Positions 9,292-18,905 of a stretch of 64,000 nt of DNA are shown here, piece after piece. The stretch spans positions 1 to 64,000 of the forward strand of contig NZ_MVHG01000014.1 in assembly GCF_002086125.1 (NCBI RefSeq). Direction: 5' to 3'. Below the pieces are notes generated by a model that was not told the origin of the DNA, made no database searches, and saw only the letters and a list, made by a program, of their open reading frames with translations. Both the position numbers and the translations under genes were made by a program. Within the stretch, counting starts at the first letter, position 1. The number at the start of each line of letters is the position of its first letter. This stretch comes from Mycobacterium arosiense ATCC BAA-1401 = DSM 45069. Lineage in GTDB: Bacteria; Actinomycetota; Actinomycetes; Mycobacteriales; Mycobacteriaceae.

Positions 9292-11660
9292 AGCTTGCTG
9301 ATCGGGGCGTGGTTGTGCATCAGCTTCACCCGTCCCGAGCTGCCGAAGTCGATCAGCGACATCGCCGATTCGCCGACACCGGACACCTCCTCGACTCGGC
9401 CCAGCCCGTACTTGTCGTGCGTCACCCGATCGCCCGGTTCGAGCACCAATAGGGGCCGCTTGCTCATCCCAGAGCGGGTCGGAGCCGCCCGTGGGGTGCC
9501 GAACCGACCGGCGCCGCTCACCGGCGCGCTGAACGACGGGGCGGGTGCCGTGCGCCGCCATTCGATGAGCTCTTGCGGAATCTCCTGCAGGAAGCGCGAT
9601 TCCGGGTTGAGCATGGGCTGCCCCCAGGACGACCGGACCATCGCCCTGCTCACATACAGGCGTTGTCGGGCCCGGGTGATCCCGACGTAGGCCAGCCGCC
9701 GCTCCTCGGAGAGTTCGACCGGATCGTCCAAGGACCGCATGTGGGGGAACATTCCGTCCTCCCAGCCGGTGACGAACACCACCGGAAATTCGAGGCCTTT
9801 GGCCGTGTGCAGGGTCATCAGGGTGACCATGCCGGCGCCGTCTTCGGGGATCTCGTCGCTGTCGGAGACCAGCGAGACCCGTTCCAGGAATTCCGCCAGC
9901 ACACCGGTATCCGGCACGTCCTCGTCTTCGGGTGTCTGCAAGGACTCGCCCAGCGCCGCGGCGTTGGCGCGGTCGGTGCTGAATTCGTGTGCGACGCTGA
10001 CGAGTTCGTTGAGGTTGTCCAAGCGCGCCAGCTCTTGGGGATCGGTGGACGATTCCAGCTCCCGGCGATATCCGGTACGTTCTAGCACCGACTCGACCAG
10101 GTCACCGAGGTCATCGTCCAGGCGGCCGCGCAGCTCGTCCAGCAGCTCGACGAAGCCGGCGATCGCCTTCTCCGCCCGCGAGTTCAGCATCGGCACTTTG
10201 CCTTCGGCCGCGGCCACCAGCGCGTCGGTGAAACTGGCGCCGGTGTTCTCGGCATACACCGCAACGCACGCCTCGGCGCGATCGCCGATCCCCCGGCGCG
10301 GGGTGTTGAGGATGCGCCGCATGCTGACCGCGTCGCCGGGATTGTCCAGTACCCGGAGGTAGGCGACGATGTCGCGGATCTCCTTGCGCTCGTAAAAGCG
10401 CACTCCTCCAACGACTTTGTAGGGGATTCCGGCGCGGATGAACACCTCTTCGAAGGATCGCGACGAGTTGTTGGTGCGGTAGAAGATGGCAACGTCGTTG
10501 TAGGTGATCTCGCCCTTCTCGGCGAGCGCGTCGATCTCCTCGGCGACGAATCGGGCCTCGTCGTGCTCGTTGTCGGCGACGTAGCCGACGATCAGCTCGC
10601 CGGCGCCTTCGGCGGTCCACAGCCGTTTGTCCCGGCGTCCGGAATTGCGGGCGATCACGGAGTTCGCGGCGGACAGGATGTTTTGCGTCGACCGGTAATT
10701 CTGTTCCAGCAGAATGGTTGTCGCGTCCGGGTAGTCGCGTTCGAAGTCCTCGATGTTGCGGATGGTGGCCCCGCGGAACGCATAGATCGACTGGTCGGCG
10801 TCGCCGACCACGCACAGCTCCGCCGGCGGCACCTCGTCGGAGCCCTCGTCGCCGCCTGCCCCCGGGCCGGCTTCGGTGAACGGCGTTGAACCGCCACGGC
10901 CGGCCAGTTCGCGCACCAGCACGTACTGCGCGTGGTTGGTGTCCTGGTACTCGTCGACCAGGACGTGGCGGAACCGCCGCCGATAGTGCTGGGCGATCTG
11001 CGGAAAGGCCCGCAGCACCGCCACGGTCTCCCCGATCAGGTCGTCGAAGTCCAATGCGTTGGCCGCGCGCAGGCGGCGCTGGTATTCGCCGTAGACGCTG
11101 GCCACCGTGCGGGACAACTCGTCGGAATCGTCGGTCAGGTTGGCCGCCGCCCCGGCCGGGTCGATCAGCTCGTTCTTCAGGTTGGAGATGGCGTTGGCCA
11201 GCAGCCGTGGCGAGTAGCGCTTGATGTCGAGGCCCATGTCGCGGCCGATCATCTGCAGCAGGCGCCGCGAGTCATCGGCGTCGTAGATGGAGAAGTTGGA
11301 GTTGAGGCCCTCGATCAGGGACGCCTGGTTGCGCAGGATGCGCACGCAGGTCGAGTGAAAGGTGGACACCCACATTGCGCGGCCCCGGTTGCCCACCAGC
11401 CGCACCACCCGTTCGCGCATCTCGGCGGCGGCCTTGTTGGTGAAGGTGATGGCCAGCACTTGCCCGACCCCAACCCCGCGTTCGGCGATCAGGTAGGCGA
11501 TGCGGCGGGTCAACACCGCGGTCTTTCCCGAACCCGCGCCCGCGACGATCAGCAGTGGGGAACCCTCATGCACCACCGCTTGGCGCTGTTGCGGATTGAG
11601 ATCCTTGAGCAGTTGCTCTGCTTGCCAGGCCGGCTTGGCATCTGTTGCGTGCACACTCAT
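9288..11660 (-). CDS. uvrD1: ATP-dependent DNA helicase UvrD1 (UvrD/PcrA family)
   Basis: The 790-residue protein begins MSVHATDAKP as in M. tuberculosis UvrD1 (771 aa). SF1A motifs are present: Walker A GAGSGKT at 41-47, TFTNKAAAEMRERV near 70, DEYQDTNH near 235 (Walker B), VGDADQSIYAFRGA near 288, and motif VI VGITRARQRLY near 695. The C-terminus carries the Tudor-like segment (GDRVTHDKYGLGRVEEV) that in mycobacterial UvrD1 contacts partners. UvrD1 works in nucleotide excision repair and its unwinding is stimulated by Ku, encoded at 31985. A short Gly/Asp-rich insert near residue 265 accounts for the extra length. Confidence 0.95.
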   Translation of the reverse strand: MSVHATDAKPAWQAEQLLKDLNPQQRQAVVHEGSPLLIVAGAGSGKTAVLTRRIAYLIAERGVGVGQVLAITFTNKAAAEMRERVVRLVGNRGRAMWVSTFHSTCVRILRNQASLIEGLNSNFSIYDADDSRRLLQMIGRDMGLDIKRYSPRLLANAISNLKNELIDPAGAAANLTDDSDELSRTVASVYGEYQRRLRAANALDFDDLIGETVAVLRAFPQIAQHYRRRFRHVLVDEYQDTNHAQYVLVRELAGRGGSTPFTEAGPGAGGDEGSDEVPPAELCVVGDADQSIYAFRGATIRNIEDFERDYPDATTILLEQNYRSTQNILSAANSVIARNSGRRDKRLWTAEGAGELIVGYVADNEHDEARFVAEEIDALAEKGEITYNDVAIFYRTNNSSRSFEEVFIRAGIPYKVVGGVRFYERKEIRDIVAYLRVLDNPGDAVSMRRILNTPRRGIGDRAEACVAVYAENTGASFTDALVAAAEGKVPMLNSRAEKAIAGFVELLDELRGRLDDDLGDLVESVLERTGYRRELESSTDPQELARLDNLNELVSVAHEFSTDRANAAALGESLQTPEDEDVPDTGVLAEFLERVSLVSDSDEIPEDGAGMVTLMTLHTAKGLEFPVVFVTGWEDGMFPHMRSLDDPVELSEERRLAYVGITRARQRLYVSRAMVRSSWGQPMLNPESRFLQEIPQELIEWRRTAPAPSFSAPVSGAGRFGTPRAAPTRSGMSKRPLLVLEPGDRVTHDKYGLGRVEEVSGVGESAMSLIDFGSSGRVKLMHNHAPISKL

Positions 11661-12056
11661 GTCAGTCCAAACTTACCGCCGCCCACCGACGTCTAAGCGC
11701 CCTGGCAGCAGATCAGGCGAGTGGTGCGCGACGGCCGGTACGGCGTCACGGACGCTACCGGAAATCGAGCGCGTCGGAATGCCGTTTTGGTCGACCTGGA
11801 CTCGTCCGGCCGGCTATTTGCACCCGAGTCAAAAAAGAGCAGCTCAAACGGGATGTTTTTGCGCGTTCATTGTCTTTAGTGGCACACTCGGTTCGTGCTC
11901 AACGCGCAGCGCCGGCCACGCTCCTCGGCCCAGGAGTGGCGCCGCCGACTTTCATACGGGTACCGGTTCGCGGTGCCCGTGGTCTAACTGCTTCCGCAGA
12001 GTCCCCGTGGTCCGCTTCCGGCACTCGGGACTCGTCTTTGTGAGGCCCGATACTGC
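11661..12056. other. Divergent promoter region, no gene seen
   Basis: This 396-base stretch separates uvrD1 and the chorismate mutase gene, which are transcribed away from each other. The ORFs across it lack coding character or good starts. It holds A-rich patches (near 11827) but no operator that I can name. Confidence 0.5.
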
Positions 12057-12377
12057 ATGAAACCAGAACCCCCACATCACGACGACGACGCGGAGTCAGC
12101 AGAGATGAACATCGAGACGGTGGCGACCGAAGCATCTACCGACATAGACGAGTTGCGTCAGGAGATCGACCGGCTCGACGCCGAAATCCTGGCCGCGGTG
12201 CAGCGGCGCACCGAGGTGTCCCGGGCGATCGGCAAGGCCCGAATGGCCTCGGGCGGCACGCGACTGGTCCACAGCCGCGAGATGAAGGTGATCGAGCGCT
12301 ACAGCGAACTCGGCCCCGAAGGCAAGGACCTGGCGATACTGCTGCTGCGCCTGGGCCGCGGCCGGCTCGGTCACTGA
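12057..12377 (+). CDS. Intracellular chorismate mutase (AroQ-delta, Rv0948c homologue)
   Basis: The 106-residue all-helical protein has the AroQ signature: EIDRLDAEILAAVQRRTEVSRAIGKAR near residues 36-62 with the active-site Arg and Lys, then LVHSREMKVIERY. The C-terminal LRLGRGRLGH matches MtCM, where this short tail docks onto DAHP synthase AroG, which activates the otherwise sluggish mutase. It converts chorismate to prephenate for Phe/Tyr synthesis. In Rv0948c the shorter form starting at the internal ATG (residue 17) is also active. pgi follows on the same strand. Confidence 0.95.
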   Translation: MKPEPPHHDDDAESAEMNIETVATEASTDIDELRQEIDRLDAEILAAVQRRTEVSRAIGKARMASGGTRLVHSREMKVIERYSELGPEGKDLAILLLRLGRGRLGH

Positions 12378-12505
12378 CCGCGGCGGCGCATAGCCCGCGC
12401 AGCGCTCGCCGCTATACCTGGCTCCGTCACCTCACAGCCCATAGGGTCGAAGCATGACCCGCGTCGGCGACGATGCGGAGCGAAGCGATGAACAGGAGCG
12501 ACGCC

Positions 12506-14170
12506 ATGACCTCCGTGCACACCCTGCCCGACATCACCGCCACCCCGGCGTGGGACGCCCTGCGCAGGCATCATGAACAGATCGGCGAGACCCATCTGCG
12601 CCAGTTCTTCGACGACGATCCCGATCGCGGCCGCGACCTGACCCTGTCCGTTGGCGACCTCTACATCGATTACAGCAAGCACCGCGTCACGCGAGAAACG
12701 CTGCGGCTTTTGGTCGATCTGGCGCGCACGGCCAATCTCGAAGAACGGCGCGACCAGATGTTTTCCGGGGTGCACATCAACACCTCCGAGGATCGCGCGG
12801 TCCTGCACACCGCGCTGCGACTGCCCCGGGACGCCGCACTGACCGTCGACGGTCAGAACGTCGTCGTAGAGGTGCATTCGGTGCTCGACGCGATGGGTGA
12901 GTTCACCGACAGGCTGCGCAGCGGTGAGTGGACGGGGGCCACCGGCAAACGGATCAGCACGGTCGTCAACATCGGCATCGGCGGATCAGACCTCGGGCCG
13001 GTGATGGTCTACCAGGCGCTGCGCCACTACGCGGATGCGGGGATCTCGGCGCGCTTCGTCTCCAACGTCGATCCGGCCGACCTGATCGCCACCCTGGCCG
13101 ACTTGGACCCCGCCACAACGCTTTTCATCGTGGCGTCGAAAACGTTCTCGACGCTGGAAACCCTGACCAACGCCACGGCCGCGCGCCGCTGGATCACCGA
13201 CGCCCTCGGCGATGCCGCGGTGGCCCAGCACTTCGTCGCGGTCTCCACCAACAAGCGCCTCGTCGACGACTTCGGCATCAACACCGATAACATGTTCGGG
13301 TTCTGGGATTGGGTCGGAGGCCGCTACTCGGTGGACTCGGCGATCGGCCTGTCGGTGATGGCCGTCATCGGCAGAGAAGCCTTCGCGGACTTCCTATCCG
13401 GGTTCCACATCATCGACCGGCATTTCAAGACGGCGCCGCTGGAATCCAACGCGCCTGTGCTGCTTGGGCTTATCGGCCTGTGGTACTCCAATTTCATGGG
13501 CGCGCAATCGCGTGCTGTGCTGCCGTATTCCAACGACCTGGCGCGCTTCGCGGCCTATCTGCAACAGCTGACCATGGAATCCAACGGCAAGTCGACCCGC
13601 GCGGACGGCAGCCCCGTCGGCACGGACACCGGTGAGATCTTCTGGGGCGAACCGGGAACCAACGGGCAGCACGCGTTCTACCAATTACTGCATCAGGGCA
13701 CTCGATTGGTCCCGGCCGACTTCATCGGGTTCAGCCAACCCCTCGACGACCTGCCCACCGCCGAAGGCGACGGCAGCATGCACGACCTGTTGATGAGCAA
13801 TTTCTTCGCCCAGACCCAGGTGCTGGCCTTCGGCAAGACCGCCGAGGAGATCGCCGCCGAGGGCACGCCCGCCGACATCGTGCCGCACAAGGTGATGCCC
13901 GGCAACCGGCCGTCGACCTCGATTCTGGCCAACCGGCTCACCCCGTCGGTTCTGGGCCAGCTGATCGCGCTGTATGAGCATCAGGTCTTCACCGAGGGCG
14001 TGATCTGGGGGATCGACTCGTTCGACCAGTGGGGCGTGGAGCTGGGTAAGACCCAGGCCAAGGCCCTGCTTCCGGTGATCACCGCGGACGGCTCACCGAC
14101 GCCGCAGTCGGACAGCTCCACCGACGCCCTGGTGCGCCGCTACCGCAGCGAACGCGGCCGCACCAGCTGA
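12506..14170 (+). CDS. pgi: Glucose-6-phosphate isomerase
   Basis: The 554-residue protein starts [19 protein letters not shown]; the ATG at 12506 has AGGAG upstream and matches known mycobacterial Pgi. PGI signature 1 appears as [13 protein letters not shown] and signature 2 near [20 protein letters not shown]. The sugar-phosphate loop [12 protein letters not shown] is near residue 155 and the catalytic Glu segment [14 protein letters not shown] near 335. It interconverts glucose-6-phosphate and fructose-6-phosphate in the cytoplasm. Full length and intact. Confidence 0.95.
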   Translation: MTSVHTLPDITATPAWDALRRHHEQIGETHLRQFFDDDPDRGRDLTLSVGDLYIDYSKHRVTRETLRLLVDLARTANLEERRDQMFSGVHINTSEDRAVLHTALRLPRDAALTVDGQNVVVEVHSVLDAMGEFTDRLRSGEWTGATGKRISTVVNIGIGGSDLGPVMVYQALRHYADAGISARFVSNVDPADLIATLADLDPATTLFIVASKTFSTLETLTNATAARRWITDALGDAAVAQHFVAVSTNKRLVDDFGINTDNMFGFWDWVGGRYSVDSAIGLSVMAVIGREAFADFLSGFHIIDRHFKTAPLESNAPVLLGLIGLWYSNFMGAQSRAVLPYSNDLARFAAYLQQLTMESNGKSTRADGSPVGTDTGEIFWGEPGTNGQHAFYQLLHQGTRLVPADFIGFSQPLDDLPTAEGDGSMHDLLMSNFFAQTQVLAFGKTAEEIAAEGTPADIVPHKVMPGNRPSTSILANRLTPSVLGQLIALYEHQVFTEGVIWGIDSFDQWGVELGKTQAKALLPVITADGSPTPQSDSSTDALVRRYRSERGRTS

Positions 14171-14181
14171 TCCTTTCCTGC

Positions 14182-14239
14182 CGAGCGTGCGCAGTTGCAC
14201 GCGCTCGGGCGGCGTGTCGCGGCCAAACACGCACGCTCG
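14182..14239. terminator. Long-loop inverted repeat between converging genes
   Basis: CGAGCGTGCG (14182-14191) and CGCACGCTCG (14230-14239) are perfect 10-base arms separated by 38 bases, in the 81-base gap between pgi and the SDR gene. Such repeats are common between converging mycobacterial genes and may end transcription from both sides. There is no T tract. Confidence 0.45.
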
Positions 14240-14251
14240 CGGCACACAAAC

Positions 14252-15001
14252 TCAGGCGAACATCTTGGTCAGCTGAGGCGGCAGCACCCGCATCAACTGC
14301 ACCAGCGGCGCCCACGGCCACCGCGGCACCACCGCCCGGCCGGGCTCGCGCTCGATGGCACCGACCAGCGCCTTGACGCCAGTCTCGTTGTCCACCATCA
14401 ACATTGTGCTCGTCGACTTGGCGGTCATCTCCGACTCGATGTAACCGGGCTCGATCACGGTGACCCGGATCGGCCCCCTGGGGTACTCGGCGCGCAGCGA
14501 CTCACCCAGAGACGTCAGTCCCGCCTTACTGGCACAGTAAGCGGCCTTGACGCCGGGAACGCCGGTGTTGGCGAGCACCGACGAAATGAGCACCAGGTGC
14601 CCGGATCCGTTCTTGTTGAACATCTCCAGCGCGGCCTCGATCTGCACCAGCGCTGCGACCAGATTGGTCTCGATGGTGGCCTTGTTGGCCCAGAGCTTGC
14701 CGGAGCCCAGCTTGGCGCCCTTGCCGATGCCGGCGTTGACGACGATGCGGTCGATTCCCCCGAGTTCGTCGCTGAGTTCGGCGAACACCTTGGGGACGGC
14801 CTCGTGGTCGTTCACGTCGAGCGCGGCGACGGCGATGTTGATGCCCGGATGCTTCTGCGACAGCTCGGCTTTCAGCTCATCGAGCCGGTCGGTGCGACGC
14901 GCACAGAGCGCGAGGTCGCGACCCTTGGCGGCGAACGCGCGCGCCATGCCGGCGCCCAGGCCGGAGCTGGCACCGGTGATGAGGATCTTCTGGCGAGTCA
15001 C
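14252..15001 (-). CDS. SDR family oxidoreductase (Rv0945 homologue)
   Basis: From the GTG at 15001 the protein has 249 residues, as expected for a classical short-chain dehydrogenase. It has the NAD(P)-binding TGASSGLGAG near residue 9, NAGIGKGAKLG near 88, the catalytic Ser in ISSVLANTG near 140 and YCASK near 155. The frame is open upstream but there it overlaps the Fpg-like gene, so a later start is required. An Arg after the first strand (CARRTDRLDEL) favours NADPH. Substrate unknown. Confidence 0.8.
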   Translation of the reverse strand: MTRQKILITGASSGLGAGMARAFAAKGRDLALCARRTDRLDELKAELSQKHPGINIAVAALDVNDHEAVPKVFAELSDELGGIDRIVVNAGIGKGAKLGSGKLWANKATIETNLVAALVQIEAALEMFNKNGSGHLVLISSVLANTGVPGVKAAYCASKAGLTSLGESLRAEYPRGPIRVTVIEPGYIESEMTAKSTSTMLMVDNETGVKALVGAIEREPGRAVVPRWPWAPLVQLMRVLPPQLTKMFA

Positions 15002-15042
15002 CGGGGCAGCATATCGACGAGTGTCAAGCCCCGGCCCGGCGA

Positions 15043-15906
15043 CTACTTCAGCAAACGCGACATCCGCCGATCGGCCAGTATTTTCCCGCCGGTCTGACAC
15101 GTCGGACAGTACTGGAAAGACTTGTCCGCGAACGAGACTTCGCGCACGGTGTCGCCGCATACCGGGCAGGGCAGGCCGGTGCGGGCGTGCACCCGCAACC
15201 CGGAGCGCTTCTCGCCCTTGAGCGTGGCGGCCCCCTGTCCGACGGATCGGGTCACCGCATCGGTGAGCACCGAGACCATCGCGTCGTGCAGGGTGGCGAG
15301 CTGCTGATCGGACAGCTTGCCGGCCGTGGCGAACGGCGAGGTCCGCGCGACGTGCAGGATTTCGTCGCTGTACGCGTTGCCGATCCCGGCGATCACCTTC
15401 TGGTCGGTGATGACGGTCTTGATCCGGCCGGTGTTGCCGGCCAACAGATCGGCCAGCGCGTCGGCGTCCAGATCCAGCGCGTCCGGGCCGAGCGCGGCGA
15501 TTCCGGGAACCTGAGCCGGGTCGTCGACCAGCCACACCGCCAGCCGCTTTTGGGTGCCGGCCTCGGTGAGGTCGAAACCGGGCGCCTCACCCGGCGTACC
15601 GAGGTGCACCCGCAGCGCGATGGGGCCCTTGCCGGGCCGCAGCGGCGCCCCGCCCAGCTGGTCCGACCAGCGCAACCAGCCCGCACGCGACAAATGCGCG
15701 ATCAAGAAGAGGCCGTCGGTGCGCAGCCCGAGGTACTTACCCCACCGCTCGGCCCCGGCGACGGTCTGGCCGTGCAGCGCGCTGATCGGCGGGTCGAAGG
15801 TCTTGAGCACGGACAGGGCGGCGATGTCGACCCGGCCGATCGGCAGGCCCACGGCGTGGCGCCGCAGGTGGTCGACCAGCGCTTCGATCTCGGGTAGTTC
15901 GGGCAC
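15043..15906 (-). CDS. Fpg/Nei family DNA glycosylase (full-length Rv0944 homologue)
   Basis: The 287-residue protein starts MPELPEIEAL, with the catalytic Pro2 and Glu3 of Fpg/Nei enzymes. The conserved Lys sits in ERWGKYLGL near residue 55. A C-terminal zinc finger has two CxxC pairs (CPVC near 243, CPTC near 263). Fpg/Nei enzymes remove oxidised bases and nick the strand. From memory, M. tuberculosis Rv0944 is only about 158 residues and lacks the catalytic N-terminus, so this is the intact ancestral form. The zinc finger lacks the usual terminal Arg arrangement of Fpg, so substrate preference is open. Confidence 0.8.
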   Translation of the reverse strand: MPELPEIEALVDHLRRHAVGLPIGRVDIAALSVLKTFDPPISALHGQTVAGAERWGKYLGLRTDGLFLIAHLSRAGWLRWSDQLGGAPLRPGKGPIALRVHLGTPGEAPGFDLTEAGTQKRLAVWLVDDPAQVPGIAALGPDALDLDADALADLLAGNTGRIKTVITDQKVIAGIGNAYSDEILHVARTSPFATAGKLSDQQLATLHDAMVSVLTDAVTRSVGQGAATLKGEKRSGLRVHARTGLPCPVCGDTVREVSFADKSFQYCPTCQTGGKILADRRMSRLLK

Positions 15907-15910
15907 GGTT

Positions 15911-16657
15911 TCAGTGTGCCGGTCGCAGCAAATAGGTGTCCATGATCCAGCCGTGCCGGGCGCGGGCTTCGGCTCGCAGCGAAACGATGCGCGGCCCCAC
16001 CTCGCCGACCGTGCCCGCGATGAGCACTTCGTCGTCGGTGCCGAGGTAGGCGCCCCACCAGATCCGCGTGTCCGGCGGGCAGACCTGGAACGAACAGTCG
16101 GCGTCGAGCAGCACGACGGCCGATCCCGGACAGGGCCCGTGTGTACGCAGTTGCCTGCCCGTGGTGATCAGGACCGGTTCGCCGACCTCGTTGAGCGGGA
16201 TGCGGTGCCGGGCGGTCAGCGCCTGCACGGCGGTGATCCCCGGGATGACGTCGAACGTGAAGTCGACGCGCGCGGCGACCGCGTCGAGGATGCGCAGGGT
16301 GCTGTCATAGAGCGACGGATCGCCCCACGCCAAAAACCCGCCGACACCGTGTGGACCCAGCTCTGCGGTGATCGCGTCGGCCCAGATCTGCGCGCGGGCG
16401 GCGTGCCAATCCGCAACGGCGCCCCGGTAGTCGCCATCGTCTGCGCGCCGGGGATCGACCAGCTCGACGATGCGGTAGCCCGGCGCCCGGATGAACCGCT
16501 CGCACACCTCGCGTCGCAGCGCCACCAGGTCGCTCTTCTGCTCGCCCTTGTCCATGGCGAAGAAGACCTGCGTGTCGTTAAGCGCCTCGATCGCCTGCAC
16601 GGTCAGGTAATCGGGGTCCCCGGCCCCGATACCGATGACGTGGATGTGCCGACCCAC
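15911..16657 (-). CDS. cobF: Precorrin-6A synthase (deacetylating) CobF
   Basis: From the GTG at 16657 (GGGAGG seven bases upstream) the protein has 248 residues. It is a tetrapyrrole methylase: HIHVIGIGAGDPDYLTVQAI at the N-terminus, GVGGFLAWGDPSLYDST near residue 105, DVIPGITAVQAL near 135. CobF methylates precorrin-5 at C-1 with loss of acetate in aerobic cobalamin synthesis. M. tuberculosis lacks cobF although relatives such as M. canettii have it, so its presence places this organism outside that complex. The stop lies 4 bases from the Fpg-like start, so the two genes are co-transcribed. Confidence 0.85.
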   Translation of the reverse strand: MGRHIHVIGIGAGDPDYLTVQAIEALNDTQVFFAMDKGEQKSDLVALRREVCERFIRAPGYRIVELVDPRRADDGDYRGAVADWHAARAQIWADAITAELGPHGVGGFLAWGDPSLYDSTLRILDAVAARVDFTFDVIPGITAVQALTARHRIPLNEVGEPVLITTGRQLRTHGPCPGSAVVLLDADCSFQVCPPDTRIWWGAYLGTDDEVLIAGTVGEVGPRIVSLRAEARARHGWIMDTYLLRPAH

Positions 16658-16735
16658 TGCGTCGCCTCCCGATGCTCGTTGCCCGTCAGATTGCCGAATC
16701 GCAACCTTCGGCATCTAGTCGGGTCCCCAAGTACC

Positions 16736-16752
16736 CGGTACCATGGGTACCG
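16736..16752. promoter_or_regulatory. Palindromic operator-like site
   Basis: CGGTACC-ATG-GGTACCG is a perfect 7-base inverted repeat with a 3-base centre. It lies 31 bases before the diiron oxygenase gene and within the 125-base divergent region with cobF. The size and symmetry suit a TetR-type repressor; no regulator gene is adjacent. Confidence 0.5.
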
Positions 16753-16782
16753 TCTGAAGCATCCGATGAAGGGACGCCAGCG

Positions 16783-17688
16783 ATGACCGCTCCGACGAAG
16801 CCAGGTGGGCCGAGTCGTGAAGAATTCTCGGACCGATTGCTGAAGGGCTCGGTCAAAAAGTCCTACCAACCCGTCGTCGACATCGATTGGGACGCCCCGC
16901 TGCATCCGGACAAGTTCTACCTGCCGCCCCGGCTGGTGTCGCTCTACGGCACGCCCATGTGGGACGAGATGACCCGCGAGCAACAGATCGAGCTGTCCCG
17001 CCAGGAACTGGTCAACACGCTCTCGGCCGGGATCTGGTTCGAGAACATGCTCAACCAGGCGCTGCTGCGCACGATCCTGCACGAGGACCCGACCAGCCGC
17101 TCGACGCACTACAAGCTGACCGAACTGGGCGACGAGACCCGCCACATGGTGATGTTCGGCAAGGCCATCGAACGCATCGGAGCAAAACCGGTGCGCCCCA
17201 AGCTGTTCCACCGGATGATCATCAATGCGCTGCCGCTGGCGTTTCAGCGCGGCTCGATGCTGTGGGTGGCCGCCCTGATAGGCGAGGAGATCTTCGACTC
17301 GCTGCAGCGACAGATGATGGACGACCCGGAACTTCAGCCAATCATCCAGCGTCTCATGCGGATTCACGTCACCGAGGAGGCACGCCACATTCAGTTCGCG
17401 CGCGACGGTGCCCGCAAGCGCGTCGTCGAGATGCCCCGCTTCAACCGTTGGTTCATGGCCAACATCAACGGCTTGGGCGGATATTTCTTCAACTACTTGT
17501 TTAGCAACCCGGTCCCCTACGCGCGGGCGGGCCTGGATCCCAAGCGGGCCCAAAGGGTCGCGCGCACCAGCCCGCATCGCCGCGATATGCAGGTTGCCGG
17601 CTTCGCTCCACTGGCGGCGTTTTTGACGGAGGTGGGCCTGATGGGGCCGATCGCCCGCCGCGGCTGGAAGCGCAGCAGGTTTCTATGA
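16783..17688 (+). CDS. AurF-like diiron oxygenase (DUF3066)
   Basis: The 301-residue protein starts at the ATG 16783 with AAGGGA upstream. It has the ferritin-like diiron pattern: ENMLNQ near residue 88, DETRHMVMFGKA near 118, GEEIFDSL near 165 and EEARHIQFARD near 198 (two E-x-x-R-H motifs). AurF-type enzymes oxidise arylamines or alkyl chains with O2. Its last 4 bases overlap the start of the next gene (ATGA), so the pair is translationally coupled and probably acts on one substrate. The substrate cannot be read from sequence. Confidence 0.75.
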   Translation: MTAPTKPGGPSREEFSDRLLKGSVKKSYQPVVDIDWDAPLHPDKFYLPPRLVSLYGTPMWDEMTREQQIELSRQELVNTLSAGIWFENMLNQALLRTILHEDPTSRSTHYKLTELGDETRHMVMFGKAIERIGAKPVRPKLFHRMIINALPLAFQRGSMLWVAALIGEEIFDSLQRQMMDDPELQPIIQRLMRIHVTEEARHIQFARDGARKRVVEMPRFNRWFMANINGLGGYFFNYLFSNPVPYARAGLDPKRAQRVARTSPHRRDMQVAGFAPLAAFLTEVGLMGPIARRGWKRSRFL

Positions 17689-18905
17689 CGGCTGACCATC
17701 CGCTGGTTGTCATCGGTGCAGACGCCGGTGCCCGCGGCGTCCGATCCGTTTTGCAGTCGGCCGGCGTGACCGATGTCGCGATGCTGGACGTCTCGGTCCC
17801 GCGTTCCGTGTTCGACGAGGACGCCGACGTCTGGACGTTGCACACCGACGGCGACGACGTCGTCCGGGCGCACGTCGTCGTCGACGCGAACCGCCGGCTC
17901 GGGACTCCCTGGATACCGAAACTGCCCCAAGACAACGACTTTCGTGGCGTGTCGTTTCACGCCGCGGCATGGGATTGCGGATTCGATCCGTCCGGCAAGC
18001 ACATCGCGCTGATCGGTACCGACACCACCGCGGCCCACCACCTCGAGCGCCTGGCCCGGGCCGCGGCGTCAGTCACCGTGTACGCGCATGCGCCGCGTCG
18101 GGTGGTGGCCGACATCCCGGGGTGGTCCACCCGCGTCAAACGCTGGCTGAGCCGCCGCGCCCGGGCGGGGGCCGCGCGGCCCCGGGTGTCCATCGCCGCC
18201 TCGGCGATCGAGGCGGTCACCGCAACGGGCCTGCGCACCGCCGACGGCGTCGACCACCGCGTCGACGCCATCGTCTATGGAACCGGCTTCTTCATCCCCG
18301 AAGACGCCGCCGACCACAACTTGATCGGCGCGGCCGGCCTCACCCTGCGGCGGGCCTGGCACGACGGGATGGAGCCGTTCTGCGGGGTGGCGATTCGCGG
18401 ATTCCCGAACTATTTCGTCATCACCGGACCCGATCGCGACGCCCAGGCGCGCTACGTCGCCGCGTGCCTGAACGCCATGGCGCGCACCGCTAGCGCCCGC
18501 ATCGAGGTGCGTGCCAGCAGCCAGCGGGTGTTCAACGAGCGGGCTCAGTTGCGGCCGGCGGCGCCGCCCCCGGTGGCATCCGCCTTCGATCTTTCGGCCA
18601 GTGCGCCCGCCGGCGACGACACGTACAGCGGAGCCGCCACGCTGGAGATCGGCGGCGCCCGCCATTCGGTACGGGTCCGGCTGACCGGCCATTTGGACCC
18701 GCTCGACGGCCGCTATCACTGGCAGGGAACGGTCTTTGGTCCGGCGTCCGAACCGTTGCCGGACGACGTCTTGCGGCAGGCGCGGACCGGCACACTGACC
18801 ATCGATCGGCGCAGTGCGCCGGCACGCATCGTCGAACAGACGCCGTGGGGATCGCACTCGGTCGTTGGGTTGGGCGCTCCACCCTACGCACTGAGCGAGC
18901 GCTGA
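17685..18905 (+). CDS. BVMO-like protein with C-terminal DUF4873 (Rv0943c homologue)
   Basis: The 406-residue protein has a shortened flavin monooxygenase-like part (about 1-300) and a C-terminal DUF4873 domain (about 300-400, ending TPWGSHSVVGLGAPPYA). FRGVSFHAAAWD near residue 87 fits the Baeyer-Villiger fingerprint FxGxxxHxxxW. The first dinucleotide motif is degenerate (VVIGADAGARG instead of GxGxxG), and the second is IALIGTDTTAAHH. It may not bind FAD normally and could be a partner or remodelled enzyme for the coupled diiron oxygenase. Annotated relatives are called monooxygenases. Confidence 0.7.
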   Translation: MTADHPLVVIGADAGARGVRSVLQSAGVTDVAMLDVSVPRSVFDEDADVWTLHTDGDDVVRAHVVVDANRRLGTPWIPKLPQDNDFRGVSFHAAAWDCGFDPSGKHIALIGTDTTAAHHLERLARAAASVTVYAHAPRRVVADIPGWSTRVKRWLSRRARAGAARPRVSIAASAIEAVTATGLRTADGVDHRVDAIVYGTGFFIPEDAADHNLIGAAGLTLRRAWHDGMEPFCGVAIRGFPNYFVITGPDRDAQARYVAACLNAMARTASARIEVRASSQRVFNERAQLRPAAPPPVASAFDLSASAPAGDDTYSGAATLEIGGARHSVRVRLTGHLDPLDGRYHWQGTVFGPASEPLPDDVLRQARTGTLTIDRRSAPARIVEQTPWGSHSVVGLGAPPYALSER

